A stretch of 64,000 nt of DNA, from contig CAAGAC010000017.1 in NCBI GenBank assembly GCA_900767695.1, forward strand, positions 1-64,000, read 5' to 3'. This document shows positions 44,434 to 54,103 of this stretch, one piece after another. Position 1 is the first letter of the stretch. The number at the start of each line of letters is the position of its first letter. The translations under genes and the position numbers were made by a program. Under the pieces are notes generated by a model, which saw nothing but the letters and a program-made list of their open reading frames with translations, was not told where the DNA came from and searched no databases. The DNA comes from an uncultured Succinivibrio sp. Lineage in GTDB: Bacteria > Pseudomonadota > Gammaproteobacteria > Enterobacterales > Succinivibrionaceae.

Positions 44434-45023
44434 TCAGTCGCCTTCAGCCTGATACTGGAGGAAGCGCACGAAGTCGGTGAGCTTGGACTCGGTATCGGCG
44501 CTGCGGCCGGAGATCCCCAGCAGCACCAGCTCGTCCTTGGAGCCATAGACCAGCCCGTCGACCTTGTAGTCGCTGCAGTGGAAGGTCCATCCGCCGTCGA
44601 TGAGGTTCGAGCGCACCGGGATCGAGCAGGACATCTGCTCGGCCGCGACGCGGGCGTAGCTCTCAGGCTCGGTCGGGATCCCCGATCCTGCCTTGGCCTT
44701 GATGGAGGTGACGCTCACAGCCAGCGTGCCGTCCTCGGTCATGTAGGAGAGCGAGTTGTCGGCGCTGGGGTTGGGCTCGACCACCCACCCGTTCGGGCAG
44801 GGGATCGGGCGGTCGGCGGCCTGGAACTCGCGCAGGGACTGCTCGAACGAGCTGCCGTCCCTGGGAGCCTCGCCCTTGGCGGCGGGAGCAGCCTGCTCCT
44901 GCGCATTGGCAGGGGCTGCCTGCTCCTCGGCGGCATCCGCGCCACCTGCCTCAGCCTCGGCAGCGCCTGCCTGGGAGGCGAGCGCGGCCGCGGCGATGGC
45001 GCACAGGGTCAGGAGAGCCCTCA

Positions 45024-45024
<1 letters not shown>
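44434..45024 (-). CDS. Exported unknown protein, coupled to adk
   Basis: This gene encodes 196 aa. ATG 45024 overlaps the adk stop (TGATG). The signal peptide MRALLTLCAIAAAALASQAGA is followed by an Ala/Glu/Gln-rich linker (~22-60), then a globular part of ~130 residues with Cys pairs (IPCPNGWVV, QMSCSIPV, TFHCSDYK) and a W-rich strand (DGGWTFHC). This looks like a small periplasmic domain tethered by a flexible linker. I know no family. Pairing an exported unknown with adk by overlap recalls the truB pair at 12.2 kb and may be only a genome-compaction effect. Confidence 0.75.
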
Positions 45025-45764
<740 letters not shown>

Positions 45765-45857
45765 TTAGCATTGCATGGCAGGAGGTGGGCGCAAAGCAGG
45801 AAGCCTCTGCCCCCCTGCATTCCTGAAGCTCCCCCCGCGGCTTTAAGGAAGGATGCC

Positions 45858-47126
45858 TCAGATCTCCTCAACCTCGACTGCCTTGGAACCGACAAAAACA
45901 ATCGCAAATGACTTTAGATTTTTCAATCGGTTGAATTTTGGCGCTTCTTTATAGATGAGGAGCTGGCTTTCAGCCTCGGCAAGGGCCCTGGCCACCTTGG
46001 CATCATCTGCCTTGGCCTTGGACAAGTACTTGAGCTCAAACATCAGATCAGGGCCGCCGCACCTGCTTTCCACAAATATGTCCACCCTGCCCCGGCCTCC
46101 GGCATCAACTTCCAGCGAGGGAGTCAGAGCCATGCCATTGGCCTGAAACAGCAGGATCGTGTAAAAGCAAACTTGAATGGTACGCTCGTTGAAGCCTGAA
46201 AAAGCCGTGCTTGGCAATGAGGAGAAGGACTTCTCGACTGCGTGCACCAGAAGACTTATGTCGCCTTTCTTGAGACTTTCTGTCAGGTCGACGACCTCAT
46301 TGGAGAAGTTGATCTTTTCCCGCACTGCCAAATACCTGATGAACGCCCGGTATGTTACCTCGTTAGGGCAACGGTATTTTCTTGAGCCATGGCCAAGGCT
46401 GATGGTCAGATAGCCCAGGTAATAAAGCATCCAGACTGTTTGGTTCCAGTCAAAGAAGCCTCCGCGGTTCAGGTTGAGCTCGCCTGGCTCCATGGCAAAT
46501 ACATCTTCATGGCGGAAAATGCTGTCAATTATTTTTTGCTGGCTTTCCCGATCCGTCAATTTGAGCATGCCGCCAAGTTTTTCAATGTAATCGCCTGTAT
46601 TGCTCGGCATGACACTCGGCATCTTTCCCATCAGCGCCACATGCTCCAAAAAAGCAAGGCACATGGATGGATTGAATATGCGCTGATCGCTGTCTGGGGA
46701 GAAAACATATCCATCGTAGTATTTCTCCATGACATTCATCAAATTGTCCTTTGAGAGCCCTGGATGAGCTTTAAAATCTACCGTTTCATCAACAAGCCTT
46801 GACAGTTCCTCATGCGTGAAACCTGCCATGTCATTGAACTGCGCAAACGAGCTGATGTTTGTTGCGATGTTGAAGCCGGATGTCAGGGAATCGAGCGAAA
46901 CCGCTGACACGCCTGTTATGAAGAACCTTGCAATAGGCAGTTCGCTGCCATTGCCATAGAATTGCTTGAGGCAGGCGTAAACCTTCTTGATGAAGCCTTC
47001 CTGGCTCTGGGAAGTCGAGGTTATCTTTCTGAACGCGTCCTTGTCGCTTGCCAAGATGTCATTGGCGAAGTGGTCATATTCGTCAATGATGACAAACAGT
47101 CTCTCTTCATGCTTTGCGCGGACCAC
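45858..47126 (-). pseudogene. AAA-ATPase-like / PD-(D/E)XK nuclease protein, 5'-truncated, low G+C
   Basis: The frame encodes 422 aa from GTG 47126. It lacks the N-terminal ~100 residues of the family, including Walker A, but keeps Walker B (FVIIDEYDHF), the sensor-like region (FFITGVSAVSLDSLTSGFN), FTHEELSRLVDE and the C-terminal nuclease-like part GRGRVDIFVESRCGGPDLMFELKYLSKAKADDAKVA (D...E-x-K). Just upstream the frame has TAG (47151-47153), preceded by sequence I cannot assign. Base composition and codon use are clearly AT-richer than all neighbours, so the gene came from outside. Members are often in mobile or defence-like settings, with unknown function. This copy is probably dead because no ATP-binding loop is left. 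Confidence 0.75.
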
Positions 47127-47270
47127 GAAGTTATTGTCGCAGAAAGCAAGCTAGGCGTCGAAAACCATGCGAATGTGCACGCATGTCTCGTCGAGGTGCT
47201 CGCGGCGCAGGGCACCGCGCATCTGGATGAAGTCATGCTCGCTGCGGACGGCGTAGCTGATTGTGAAATT

Positions 47271-47294
47271 AAGGGGGCCAGCGGCCCCCTTTTT
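47271..47294 (-). terminator. Terminator of the sugar ABC operon
   Basis: AAGGGGGCC-AGC-GGCCCCCTT is a perfect 9-bp stem; it has T-rich flanks on both strands. Confidence 0.8.
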
Positions 47295-47311
47295 CGAGTG
47301 TGCGATGAAGG

Positions 47312-48292
47312 CTACTCGTGCGATGACGAGGGACCGCTGATGAGCTTGTCGCGCAGGCGGGTCGAGACGTACGAGAAGGCAACTGCGGCGAGCAGCACGA
47401 GGCCAGTGACGACCTGCTGCACGTAGTCGTTGATGTTGCACATCAGCATGCCTGTGGAGAGCACGCCCATGATGAGCACGCCGACGATTACTAGCGGAAG
47501 CTTGCCCTGCCCGCCCATCAGGCTGATGCCGCCCAGGACCACCGCGGTGATCGCGGACATCTCATAGCCGACGCCTGCAGACGGCTGGCCCGAGTTGGTC
47601 CTTGAGAGGAGCACCAGGCCCGCAACGCCCGAGAGGAAGGCGCAGAAGGCGTAGCAGAAGAGCTTCACTCCAGTGACGTTGACGCCCGAGAGGCGCGAGG
47701 CCTCCTCGTTGCCGCCAACGCCGTAGACGTGGCGCCCGATCGGGGTCTTGTAGAGGATGAAGATGCCGATGGCGAAGACCACGACCATCAGGATCACCGG
47801 ATACGGGATCCCAAGGAGGTAGCCGCGCCCGAACGGGCTCAGGCCCTGGCCGAAGCCGAACACCGGCAGGCCGTCGGTCATGATGTAGCCCGCGCCGCGA
47901 AGCGAGGTCATCATGCCCAGCGTCGCGATGAGCGGCGACATCTTGAAGAAGCAGACGAGGCTGCCCGTGAAGAGGCCGTAGACGATCGAGATGAGCAGCG
48001 TCGCCACGATCGCGGCGGGGATGCTGTAGCCGTGCTTGAGCATGATCGCGCAGGTGAGCGACGAGATGCAGGCGATCGAGCCGACCGAAAGGTCGATGCC
48101 CGAGGTGAGGATCACGAAGCCCGCGCCCACCGAGATGATGCCGATGATCGAGACCTGGCGCAGGATGGTCGTCAGGGTCGAGAAGGACAGGAAGTTCGAG
48201 GAGGCTATTGAAAACACGGCCACCAGCAGCGCGAGGATCAGCACGATGCCGTAGTCGAGCAGCCAGAGGTACATTTTGTTGTTCTTTTCCAT
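47312..48292 (-). CDS. Sugar ABC transporter permease (CUT2/RbsC family)
   Basis: This gene encodes 326 aa with about ten membrane segments. The family signature VGAGFVILTSGIDLSVGSIACISSLTCA (residues ~50-77) and GGNEEASRLSGVNVTGVK (EAA-like loop, ~190-210) are clear. It forms the channel of a ribose/xylose/galactose-type importer as a homodimer. It is the last gene of the operon: binding protein, ATPase, permease. AGGAA precedes the ATG. Confidence 0.93.
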   Translation of the reverse strand: MEKNNKMYLWLLDYGIVLILALLVAVFSIASSNFLSFSTLTTILRQVSIIGIISVGAGFVILTSGIDLSVGSIACISSLTCAIMLKHGYSIPAAIVATLLISIVYGLFTGSLVCFFKMSPLIATLGMMTSLRGAGYIMTDGLPVFGFGQGLSPFGRGYLLGIPYPVILMVVVFAIGIFILYKTPIGRHVYGVGGNEEASRLSGVNVTGVKLFCYAFCAFLSGVAGLVLLSRTNSGQPSAGVGYEMSAITAVVLGGISLMGGQGKLPLVIVGVLIMGVLSTGMLMCNINDYVQQVVTGLVLLAAVAFSYVSTRLRDKLISGPSSSHE

Positions 48293-48305
48293 TTGATTTG
48301 ATTCC

Positions 48306-49826
48306 TTATGCTGCGCTGGTGGCGCTGCCGCGCCTGCCGGTGCTGGCCATCTCGAGGATCTTCTCCTGCGAGAACTCGCCGCGCTTGAACTCGGCGGTGA
48401 TCCGGCCCTCGCTCATGACGCAGATGCGCTGCGACATGCCGATGAGCTCGGGCATGTCCGAGCTGATCATGATGATCGACTTGCCCTGATCGGCAAGACG
48501 GCACATCAGGTTGTAGATCTCCTGTTTGGCGCCGACGTCGATGCCGCGCGTCGGCTCGTCGAAGATGAGCACGTCGCACTGGGTGGAGAGGATGCGCGCG
48601 AGCACCACCTTCTGCTGGTTGCCGCCGGAGAGGTTCTTTACGATCTGCTCAATCGAGGAGGCCTTGATGTTGAGCTCGGCCACGTAGCGCTCGGCGGCGC
48701 TGCGCTCCTTGCGGCTGTCGATGATGAAGCCGTGGGTGAGGTAGCGCGGAAGCGAGCTGAACACGACGTTCTCGCGAAGGGTGAGGCCCAGAATCACGCC
48801 CTGGGACTTGCGGTCCTCGGGGATGAGGCCGATGCCGCAGCGCAGCGCGTGGCGCGGGCTGCCGGGCACGTACCTCATGCCCTTGTACCTGATCTCGCCG
48901 CCCTTGAGGGGATCGGCCCCGAAGATCGCCCTGGCAAGCTCGGTGCGCCCGGCGCCGACGAGGCTGCCGAAGCCTAATATCTCGCCTTTGTGCAGGACGA
49001 AGCTCGCGCCATTGACCTTGTCGTTCGTGATCCCCTCGCACTCGAGCACCACCTCGCCGGTGGTTTTCCTTGGCTGCGGGTAGTCGTCTGAGATCTCGCG
49101 GCCGACCATGCTGGAGATCAGGGTCTTGCGCGTGAAGTCCTTCACGTCCCTGACCGTCACGAGCCTGCCGTCCATGAAGACCGCCGCGCGGTCGCAGATC
49201 TCGAAGACCTCCTCGAGCCTGTGCGAGATGAAGAGCACGGTGACGTTGCGCTCGCGGAGCTTGCGCACGATGTTGAAGAAGATCCCGGTCTCGTTGACCG
49301 TGAGCGGGGCCGTCGGCTCGTCGAGGATGATGAACTCTGGGTTCCTCGAGACGGCCTTTAATATCTCGACCATCTGCTGGTAGGCGACGCCGATGTCGAT
49401 GATGCGCTTGCGCACGTCGATGCGCATGCCCATCTCGTCAAAGAGCGCCTGCGCCTTCTGACGCATCTTTGCATGGTTGATGATCCCCACGCGGACGGGC
49501 TCGCGCCCGTAGAAGATGTTCTCTGCTATGGAGAGGTATGGGATCAGGGAGAACTCCTGGTACACGGCCGAGATGCCGCGGTTCATGACCGCCGAGGGCG
49601 AGAGTCCGGTGAGCGGCTCCCCCTTGAAGGTCACGGTGCCGGAAGTCGGCTGCTCCGCCCCCGTGATCATCTTGATGAATGTGGACTTGCCGGCGCCGTT
49701 CTCGCCGCACAGAGCCAGGACCTCGCCCTTCCTGATGTCGAGCGAGACATCGGAGAGGGCCGTAACCTTGGCGTAGCACTTGGTGAGGTTGCGCGCCGAC
49801 AGGATTATTTCGCTGCTGCCGTTCAT
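48306..49826 (-). CDS. Sugar ABC transporter ATPase, two-domain CUT2 type
   Basis: This gene encodes 506 aa with two fused ABC domains. Domain 1 has GENGAGKSTFIKMI (Walker A) and FIILDEPTAPLTVNE (Walker B); domain 2 has the degenerate loop SLVGAGRTELARAIFG and the intact signature NLSGGNQQKVVLARI with VLIFDEPTRGIDVG. This asymmetry is normal for MglA/RbsA-type proteins. It drives import through the downstream permease. The start ATG 49826 has GGAA upstream. A strong hairpin (49847-49870) separates it from the binding-protein gene. Confidence 0.94.
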   Translation of the reverse strand: MNGSSEIILSARNLTKCYAKVTALSDVSLDIRKGEVLALCGENGAGKSTFIKMITGAEQPTSGTVTFKGEPLTGLSPSAVMNRGISAVYQEFSLIPYLSIAENIFYGREPVRVGIINHAKMRQKAQALFDEMGMRIDVRKRIIDIGVAYQQMVEILKAVSRNPEFIILDEPTAPLTVNETGIFFNIVRKLRERNVTVLFISHRLEEVFEICDRAAVFMDGRLVTVRDVKDFTRKTLISSMVGREISDDYPQPRKTTGEVVLECEGITNDKVNGASFVLHKGEILGFGSLVGAGRTELARAIFGADPLKGGEIRYKGMRYVPGSPRHALRCGIGLIPEDRKSQGVILGLTLRENVVFSSLPRYLTHGFIIDSRKERSAAERYVAELNIKASSIEQIVKNLSGGNQQKVVLARILSTQCDVLIFDEPTRGIDVGAKQEIYNLMCRLADQGKSIIMISSDMPELIGMSQRICVMSEGRITAEFKRGEFSQEKILEMASTGRRGSATSAA

Positions 49827-49846
49827 ATTCTTTCCAGTTCAGGAAT

Positions 49847-49870
49847 GAAGGGCCACCTTCGCGGCCCTTC
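49847..49870 (-). terminator. Intercistronic hairpin after the binding-protein gene
   Basis: GAAGGGCC-N8-GGCCCTTC. Hairpins here commonly protect the binding-protein mRNA and reduce read-through, giving excess binding protein. Confidence 0.6.
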
Positions 49871-49885
49871 GCGCAGTGTCTGGGA

Positions 49886-50845
49886 TCAGTAGGTCGCCGT
49901 GTACTTACCGGAGACCACGTCGGCCTTCGGGACGCGGACGTAGGGCAGCATCTCGGTGCGCTGCTTTGCCGGGATCCCCTTGGTCGCCATCTCGTAGAGG
50001 ATCTTGGCGCTCTCGTAGCCTCCCTTGAACGGGAAGAGGTCCACGGTGCCGCGGTAGATGCTGTCAGGATCCTTGATGAGCTCGAGGGCCTCGCGGGTGG
50101 CGTCGCCGGAGAACACCGCCCTGTCGTCGCCGACCTTGTTGTTGGAGACCATGGCCTGGTAGCCGCCGATGCCGCCGGAGTCGTTGGAGCCGATGACGAG
50201 GTTGAGATCAGGATGCTGCTGGAGCACGGCCTCGATGATCTTCATGCCGGACTCGGGGTTGTCGCCGGCCTGGCGGGCCACGATCTGCATGGTCGGGCAG
50301 ACCTTCTTGACCGCGTCCTCGATGCCGTCGCCGCGCCTCTTCACGGCCTCGACGTTGTCCTCGGTGATGAGGGCGACCTTGCCCTTGCAGCCGAGCTTGT
50401 CGCGGGCCCACTCGGCGGCCTGTGAGCCGATGGTGAAGCCGTAGCTGTACTCGTCCATGCCGTACAGCAGGTTGGAATTAGGCACGGTCTGGGCGATGGA
50501 GCCCGTTGCGATTCCAGCCTTCTTCGCATCCTCGTAGACCTGGGTCAGCGCGTTTGCGTCGATCGCGGTGCAGAAGATGGCGTCGTACTTGTCGGAGATC
50601 ATGTTCTCGATGTCGGAGACCTGCTTGTCGACCTTGTACTGGGCGTCGATGGAGATGCACTTGATGCCAAGCTCCTTGCAGGCCTTCTCCATGCCGAGCT
50701 TGACGCCGACGAACCAGGGGTTGGCAAGCTGCGGGACCGAGAAGCCGAGCTTGAAGTCGGCGGGGTTCTTCTCGGCGGCGCTGGCGGCGGCCGAGACGGC
50801 GGCGATGACGACTGCCGCGGCGATGGCGAGTTTCTTAAGCTTCAT
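49886..50845 (-). CDS. Periplasmic sugar-binding protein (RbsB-like)
   Basis: This gene encodes 319 aa. The start is at MKLKKLAIAAAVVIAA, a signal peptide cleaved near ASA/AEK (~25). The mature part begins KLGFSVPQLANPWFVGVKLGMEKACKELG, the periplasmic-binding-protein type 1 fold; SDKYDAIFCTAIDANALTQVYEDAKKAGI and NLVIGSNDSGGIGGYQAMV are matching hinge and sugar-loop regions. It resembles RbsB-type proteins more than MglB, which has a calcium site and other residues, so the sugar is not necessarily galactose; ribose, xylose or another monosaccharide is possible. A weak promoter (TTGAAC, 17 bp, CAAAAT) may lie about 85-125 bp upstream. Confidence 0.9.
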   Translation of the reverse strand: MKLKKLAIAAAVVIAAVSAAASAAEKNPADFKLGFSVPQLANPWFVGVKLGMEKACKELGIKCISIDAQYKVDKQVSDIENMISDKYDAIFCTAIDANALTQVYEDAKKAGIATGSIAQTVPNSNLLYGMDEYSYGFTIGSQAAEWARDKLGCKGKVALITEDNVEAVKRRGDGIEDAVKKVCPTMQIVARQAGDNPESGMKIIEAVLQQHPDLNLVIGSNDSGGIGGYQAMVSNNKVGDDRAVFSGDATREALELIKDPDSIYRGTVDLFPFKGGYESAKILYEMATKGIPAKQRTEMLPYVRVPKADVVSGKYTATY

Positions 50846-50998
50846 TGTGGTTGTCCTTGATGTTGTTTGAGATGGGCGGCTTGATCTGAAAGTCCAGATC
50901 TCCGTCACCGCTTGCATTTTGGTCCAGCCGGCAGGACGGTTCAAGGCGGGGCTTGAGGAGAGGATGCCCTGCTAAATCCGCTCCCTCCAGTGACGAAA

Positions 50999-51028
50999 GG
51001 GCCCCGGGCGGATATCCGCCCGGGGCCC
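50999..51028 (-). terminator. Terminator of htpG
   Basis: A perfect 30-bp palindrome with 15-bp arms (GGGCCCCGGGCGGAT and complement), followed on the minus strand by CTTTCG. Confidence 0.78.
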
Positions 51029-51064
51029 TGCACTGCCAGCGCCTAGCGCGGCGCCTCCTTCAGA

Positions 51065-52984
51065 TCAGCCCAGGAGCAGGCTGTTGAGGTTCTTCACGAA
51101 GGTCGAGGGATCCTTGAGGCCGCCCTGATCGGAGAGCAGGGCCTGCTCGTAGATGACCTCCGCCCACTTGGCAAAGCGGGTCTCGTCCTGCTCGGCGTAG
51201 GCCTTCTTCACCAGCGGGTGGTCGGGGTTTATCTCGAGGGTGTACTTCTCCTCGGGCATCTTCTGGCCGGAGGCCTCAAGCAGGCGCCTCATCTGCGAGG
51301 TCATCATGCGGTTGCCGTCGGTGATGACGCAGGACGGGGAGTCGGTCAGGCGGGTCGAGACCTCGACGTCCTTGACCTTGTCGCCAAGGGCGGTCTTGAA
51401 GCGCTCGATGAGGTCCTTGTTCTCCTTTGCAGAAGCCTCCTTGCGCTCCTTCTCCTCCTTGCCGCCAAGCTCGTCGGAGAGCTTGAGATCGGAGGCGGAG
51501 GCGGAGACGAACTCCTTGTCCTTGTAGCTGGTGATGTTGCCCATCATCCACTCGTCGATGCGCTCCCACATCAGCAGCACCTCGATCCCCTTCTTCTTGA
51601 GGTTCTCGATGTACGGCGAGTTGGCGGCGGCCTCGTAGCTGTCGGCGGTCAGGTAGTAGATCTTGTCCTGGCCCTTGACCATGCGGCCGATGTAGTCGTC
51701 AAGCGACACGGTCTGGGCGCTGGTGCCGTCCTTGGTGGAGGCGAAGCGCAGGAGCTTGAGCACCTCGTCGCGGTTCTCGTAGTCCTCGACCGGGCCCTCC
51801 TTGAGGCAGTTGCCGAACTGGCCCCAGAACTCGGCGTACTTGTCCTTGTCCTGCGCTAGCTTGCCGATCATCTGGAGGGCGCGCTTGGTCAGCGCCTTCT
51901 TGAGCTTGCGGGTGACCGAGCTCTCCTGGAGAAGCTCGCGGGAGATGTTCAAGGGCAGCGCGTTGGTGTCCACGAGGCCCGAGACGAAGCGCAGGTAGGT
52001 GGGCAGGAAGGCGTCGGCCTTGTCCATGATGAACACGCGCTGCACGTAGAGCTTGAGCCCGTGCTGGTTCTGGCGGGTGTAGAGATCCCACGGCGCGGTC
52101 TTGGGGATGTAGAGGAGCGAGGTGTACTCGAGGTTGCCCTCGACCTTGTTGTGGGCCCAGCACAGCGGGTCCTGGTAGTCGCGGGTCAGGTGCTTGTAGA
52201 ACTCCTTGTACTCGTCGTCCTTGACGTCCTTGGCAGGGCGGGTCCACAGCGCCTTGGCGTCGTTGACCTGCTCCCACTCGAAGTGCGACTTGGGCTTGGC
52301 GTCGGCCTTGGGCTTGCCGTCGGCGTCCTTCTCGGGCTCGTCGTACTTCTCGGCCCAGATCTGAACCGGCACGGAGATGTGATCGGAGTACTTGGTGATG
52401 GCCTCGCGCAGGGTCCACTCCTCGAGGTACTCCTTGCAGGAGTCCTTCAAGTGGAGGATCACGTCGGTGCCGCGCTGCTTGCGCTCGATGTTCTCGGACT
52501 CGAAGGTCCCGCTGCCGGTGGACTCCCAGCGCACGCCCTCGCTCTCCTTGGCGTTCACGCTGCGCGAGAGCACGGTCACGCGGTCGGCGACGATGAACGA
52601 GGAGTAGAAGCCCACGCCGAACTGGCCGATGAGCTGCGAGTCGCGCGCGGCGTCACCGGTGAGCTTCTTCATGAACTCCTCGGTGCCCGACTCGGCGATG
52701 GTGCCCAGGTGGCTGTTGGCCTCCTCGAGGGTCATGCCGAGGCCGTTGTCGGAGATGGTCAGGGTGCCGGCGTCCTTGTCGGCCTTGACCCTGATGCGGA
52801 ACTCGGGATCGTCCTTCACGAGATCCTGGTTGGTCAGGGACATGAAGTGGAGCTTGTCGATGGCGTCGGAGGCGTTGGAGATGAGCTCGCGCAGGAAGAC
52901 TTCCTTGTTGGAGTACAGCGAGTTGGCAAGCAGGTCCAGGAGCTTGGCGACCTGGGTCTGGAAACCATGAACGGTAGCGGTCAT
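51065..52984 (-). CDS. htpG: Molecular chaperone Hsp90 (HtpG)
   Basis: This gene encodes 639 aa from MTATVHGFQTQV; an in-frame TTG eight codons upstream is not needed. It is an ATP-dependent chaperone in the cytoplasm. The GHKL ATPase domain has ELISNASDAIDKLH (Asn for Mg-ATP, ~30-43), SDNGLGMT (lid Asp) and GQFGVGFYSSFIVADRV; the middle domain has ALPLNISRELLQ; and the C-terminal dimer domain has NPDHPLVKKAY. A consensus heat-shock promoter lies 50-80 bp upstream. Confidence 0.98.
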   Translation of the reverse strand: MTATVHGFQTQVAKLLDLLANSLYSNKEVFLRELISNASDAIDKLHFMSLTNQDLVKDDPEFRIRVKADKDAGTLTISDNGLGMTLEEANSHLGTIAESGTEEFMKKLTGDAARDSQLIGQFGVGFYSSFIVADRVTVLSRSVNAKESEGVRWESTGSGTFESENIERKQRGTDVILHLKDSCKEYLEEWTLREAITKYSDHISVPVQIWAEKYDEPEKDADGKPKADAKPKSHFEWEQVNDAKALWTRPAKDVKDDEYKEFYKHLTRDYQDPLCWAHNKVEGNLEYTSLLYIPKTAPWDLYTRQNQHGLKLYVQRVFIMDKADAFLPTYLRFVSGLVDTNALPLNISRELLQESSVTRKLKKALTKRALQMIGKLAQDKDKYAEFWGQFGNCLKEGPVEDYENRDEVLKLLRFASTKDGTSAQTVSLDDYIGRMVKGQDKIYYLTADSYEAAANSPYIENLKKKGIEVLLMWERIDEWMMGNITSYKDKEFVSASASDLKLSDELGGKEEKERKEASAKENKDLIERFKTALGDKVKDVEVSTRLTDSPSCVITDGNRMMTSQMRRLLEASGQKMPEEKYTLEINPDHPLVKKAYAEQDETRFAKWAEVIYEQALLSDQGGLKDPSTFVKNLNSLLLG

Positions 52985-53033
52985 TTTGAAATGAAAATCT
53001 CCAGTCAAATCTACAATGAATCTGTCTGAACGC

Positions 53034-53063
53034 TATATGGGGGCGCCCCCTTCCTTTTTCAAG
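53034..53063 (-). promoter_or_regulatory. Consensus sigma-32 promoter of htpG
   Basis: On the minus strand CTTGAAA-N14-CCCCATATA, a full match to the heat-shock consensus. The -35 lies in the loop of an 8-bp inverted repeat (GGCGCCCC at 53042-53049, GGGGCGCC at 53068-53075) that may also end recR. Confidence 0.9.
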
Positions 53064-53111
53064 GGATGGGGCGCCTCATTGATGGTTCATTGGGACTTGG
53101 GGAGGGCCCTG

Positions 53112-53720
53112 TCAGCCGATCCTGCGGCGGTTTTCAAGCGAGGTGGTGAGCGTGAGCCCGTCGACGCTCTGGATGTCGCCGCCCATCGGGATCCCGGTGG
53201 CGATTCCCGAGGCGGGGATGCCGCGGCGCCTGGCCATGGCGGCCAGGTACTGCGCGGTGGCCTCGCCCTCGGCCGACTGGCCGAGCGCGAGGATCATCTC
53301 GCGCACCCCGCCTTCGTCGAGCCTGCGCCCGAGGGCGTCAAGCCCGAGCTCCTCGGGGCCCACGCCGTCTATGGGCGAGAGGTGGCCGTGGAGCACGAAG
53401 TAGGTGCCGTGGAAGGCCCCAGACTGCTCGAAGGACTCGACGTCCATCGGGCTTTCGACCACGCAGAGAAGCCCGCTGTCACGGCGGTGGAAGTCCGAGC
53501 AGATGGAGCAGCGCCCGCCCTCGCTGTCGCAGTAGTTGCGGCAGTCGGGGCAGAGCGCCACGTGCTCGGCCGCCTCCTTGAGCGCATCGGAGATGCGCAG
53601 CGCGTCCTCGCGCCTGCGGTCGAGCAGGTTGTAGGCGATCCTCGTCGCGCTCACCGGCCCGATGCCGGGCATGGCCTGGAGCGCCTCGACCAGGCGGTCG
53701 AGCAGCCTGCTTGACGACAT
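53112..53720 (-). CDS. recR: Recombination mediator RecR
   Basis: This gene encodes 202 aa (E. coli 201). It acts with RecO/RecF to load RecA on gapped DNA. It has an N-terminal helix-hairpin-helix (LQAMPGIGPVSATRIAYNLL), a C4 zinc finger (Cys57, 60, 71, 74 in CPDCRNYC...CSIC) and a Toprim domain (LLCVVESPMDVESFEQSGAF...LGQSAEGEATAQYL). Its start overlaps the ybaB stop by one base (TGATG), the usual coupling. The classical partner dnaX is not upstream here. Confidence 0.97.
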   Translation of the reverse strand: MSSSRLLDRLVEALQAMPGIGPVSATRIAYNLLDRRREDALRISDALKEAAEHVALCPDCRNYCDSEGGRCSICSDFHRRDSGLLCVVESPMDVESFEQSGAFHGTYFVLHGHLSPIDGVGPEELGLDALGRRLDEGGVREMILALGQSAEGEATAQYLAAMARRRGIPASGIATGIPMGGDIQSVDGLTLTTSLENRRRIG

Positions 53721-54040
53721 CAGAACGGGAGCTTCATGCCCGGAGGAAGGGGGATCCCGGCGGTGACGGCGCCTAAGAGCTCCTTTGACTTCTCCTCGAC
53801 ACGGCGGCCCGCGTCATTGAAGGCGGCGGCGATGAGATCCTCGAGCACGTCCTTGTCCTCGCCCATCACCGAGTCGTCGATGCTGACGCGCTTGACCTCG
53901 CGGTTGCCGGTCATGGTCACCTTGACCATGCCCGCGCCGGACTCGCCGGTCACCTCGAGGCTGGCAACCTCCTCCTGAGCCTTCTGCATGCGCTCCTGAA
54001 GGGCCTGAGCCTGCCTTAACAAATTGGCCTGATTGAACAT
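53720..54040 (-). CDS. ybaB: Nucleoid-associated protein YbaB/EbfC
   Basis: This gene encodes 106 aa from [19 protein letters not shown]; an upstream extension in frame is not needed. It is a small DNA-binding dimer: long N-terminal helix, [25 protein letters not shown] strand region and [19 protein letters not shown] helix, ending in [12 protein letters not shown]. It binds and bends DNA. It is usually found as dnaX-ybaB-recR; here the dnaX member is missing and a MATE exporter lies upstream. Confidence 0.95.
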   Translation of the reverse strand: MFNQANLLRQAQALQERMQKAQEEVASLEVTGESGAGMVKVTMTGNREVKRVSIDDSVMGEDKDVLEDLIAAAFNDAGRRVEEKSKELLGAVTAGIPLPPGMKLPF

Positions 54041-54103
54041 TGCTGATCTCCAAAAATTGAAACAAGGCGATCTTACCAAAAACCCGGCGGGCACGAGGCG
54101 CGA

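Noticed and set aside
47127..47276. Extension of the AAA-ATPase upstream of the TAG at 47151
   Set aside because: The frame is open (FTISYAVRSEHDFIQMRGAL) but does not resemble the Walker A region of the family, so it is more likely the tail of another remnant or chance.
49886..50845. Calling the ABC operon mglBAC (galactose)
   Set aside because: The ATPase and permease fit any CUT2 system and the binding protein is RbsB-like, lacking the MglB-type sequence, so no substrate or symbol is given.
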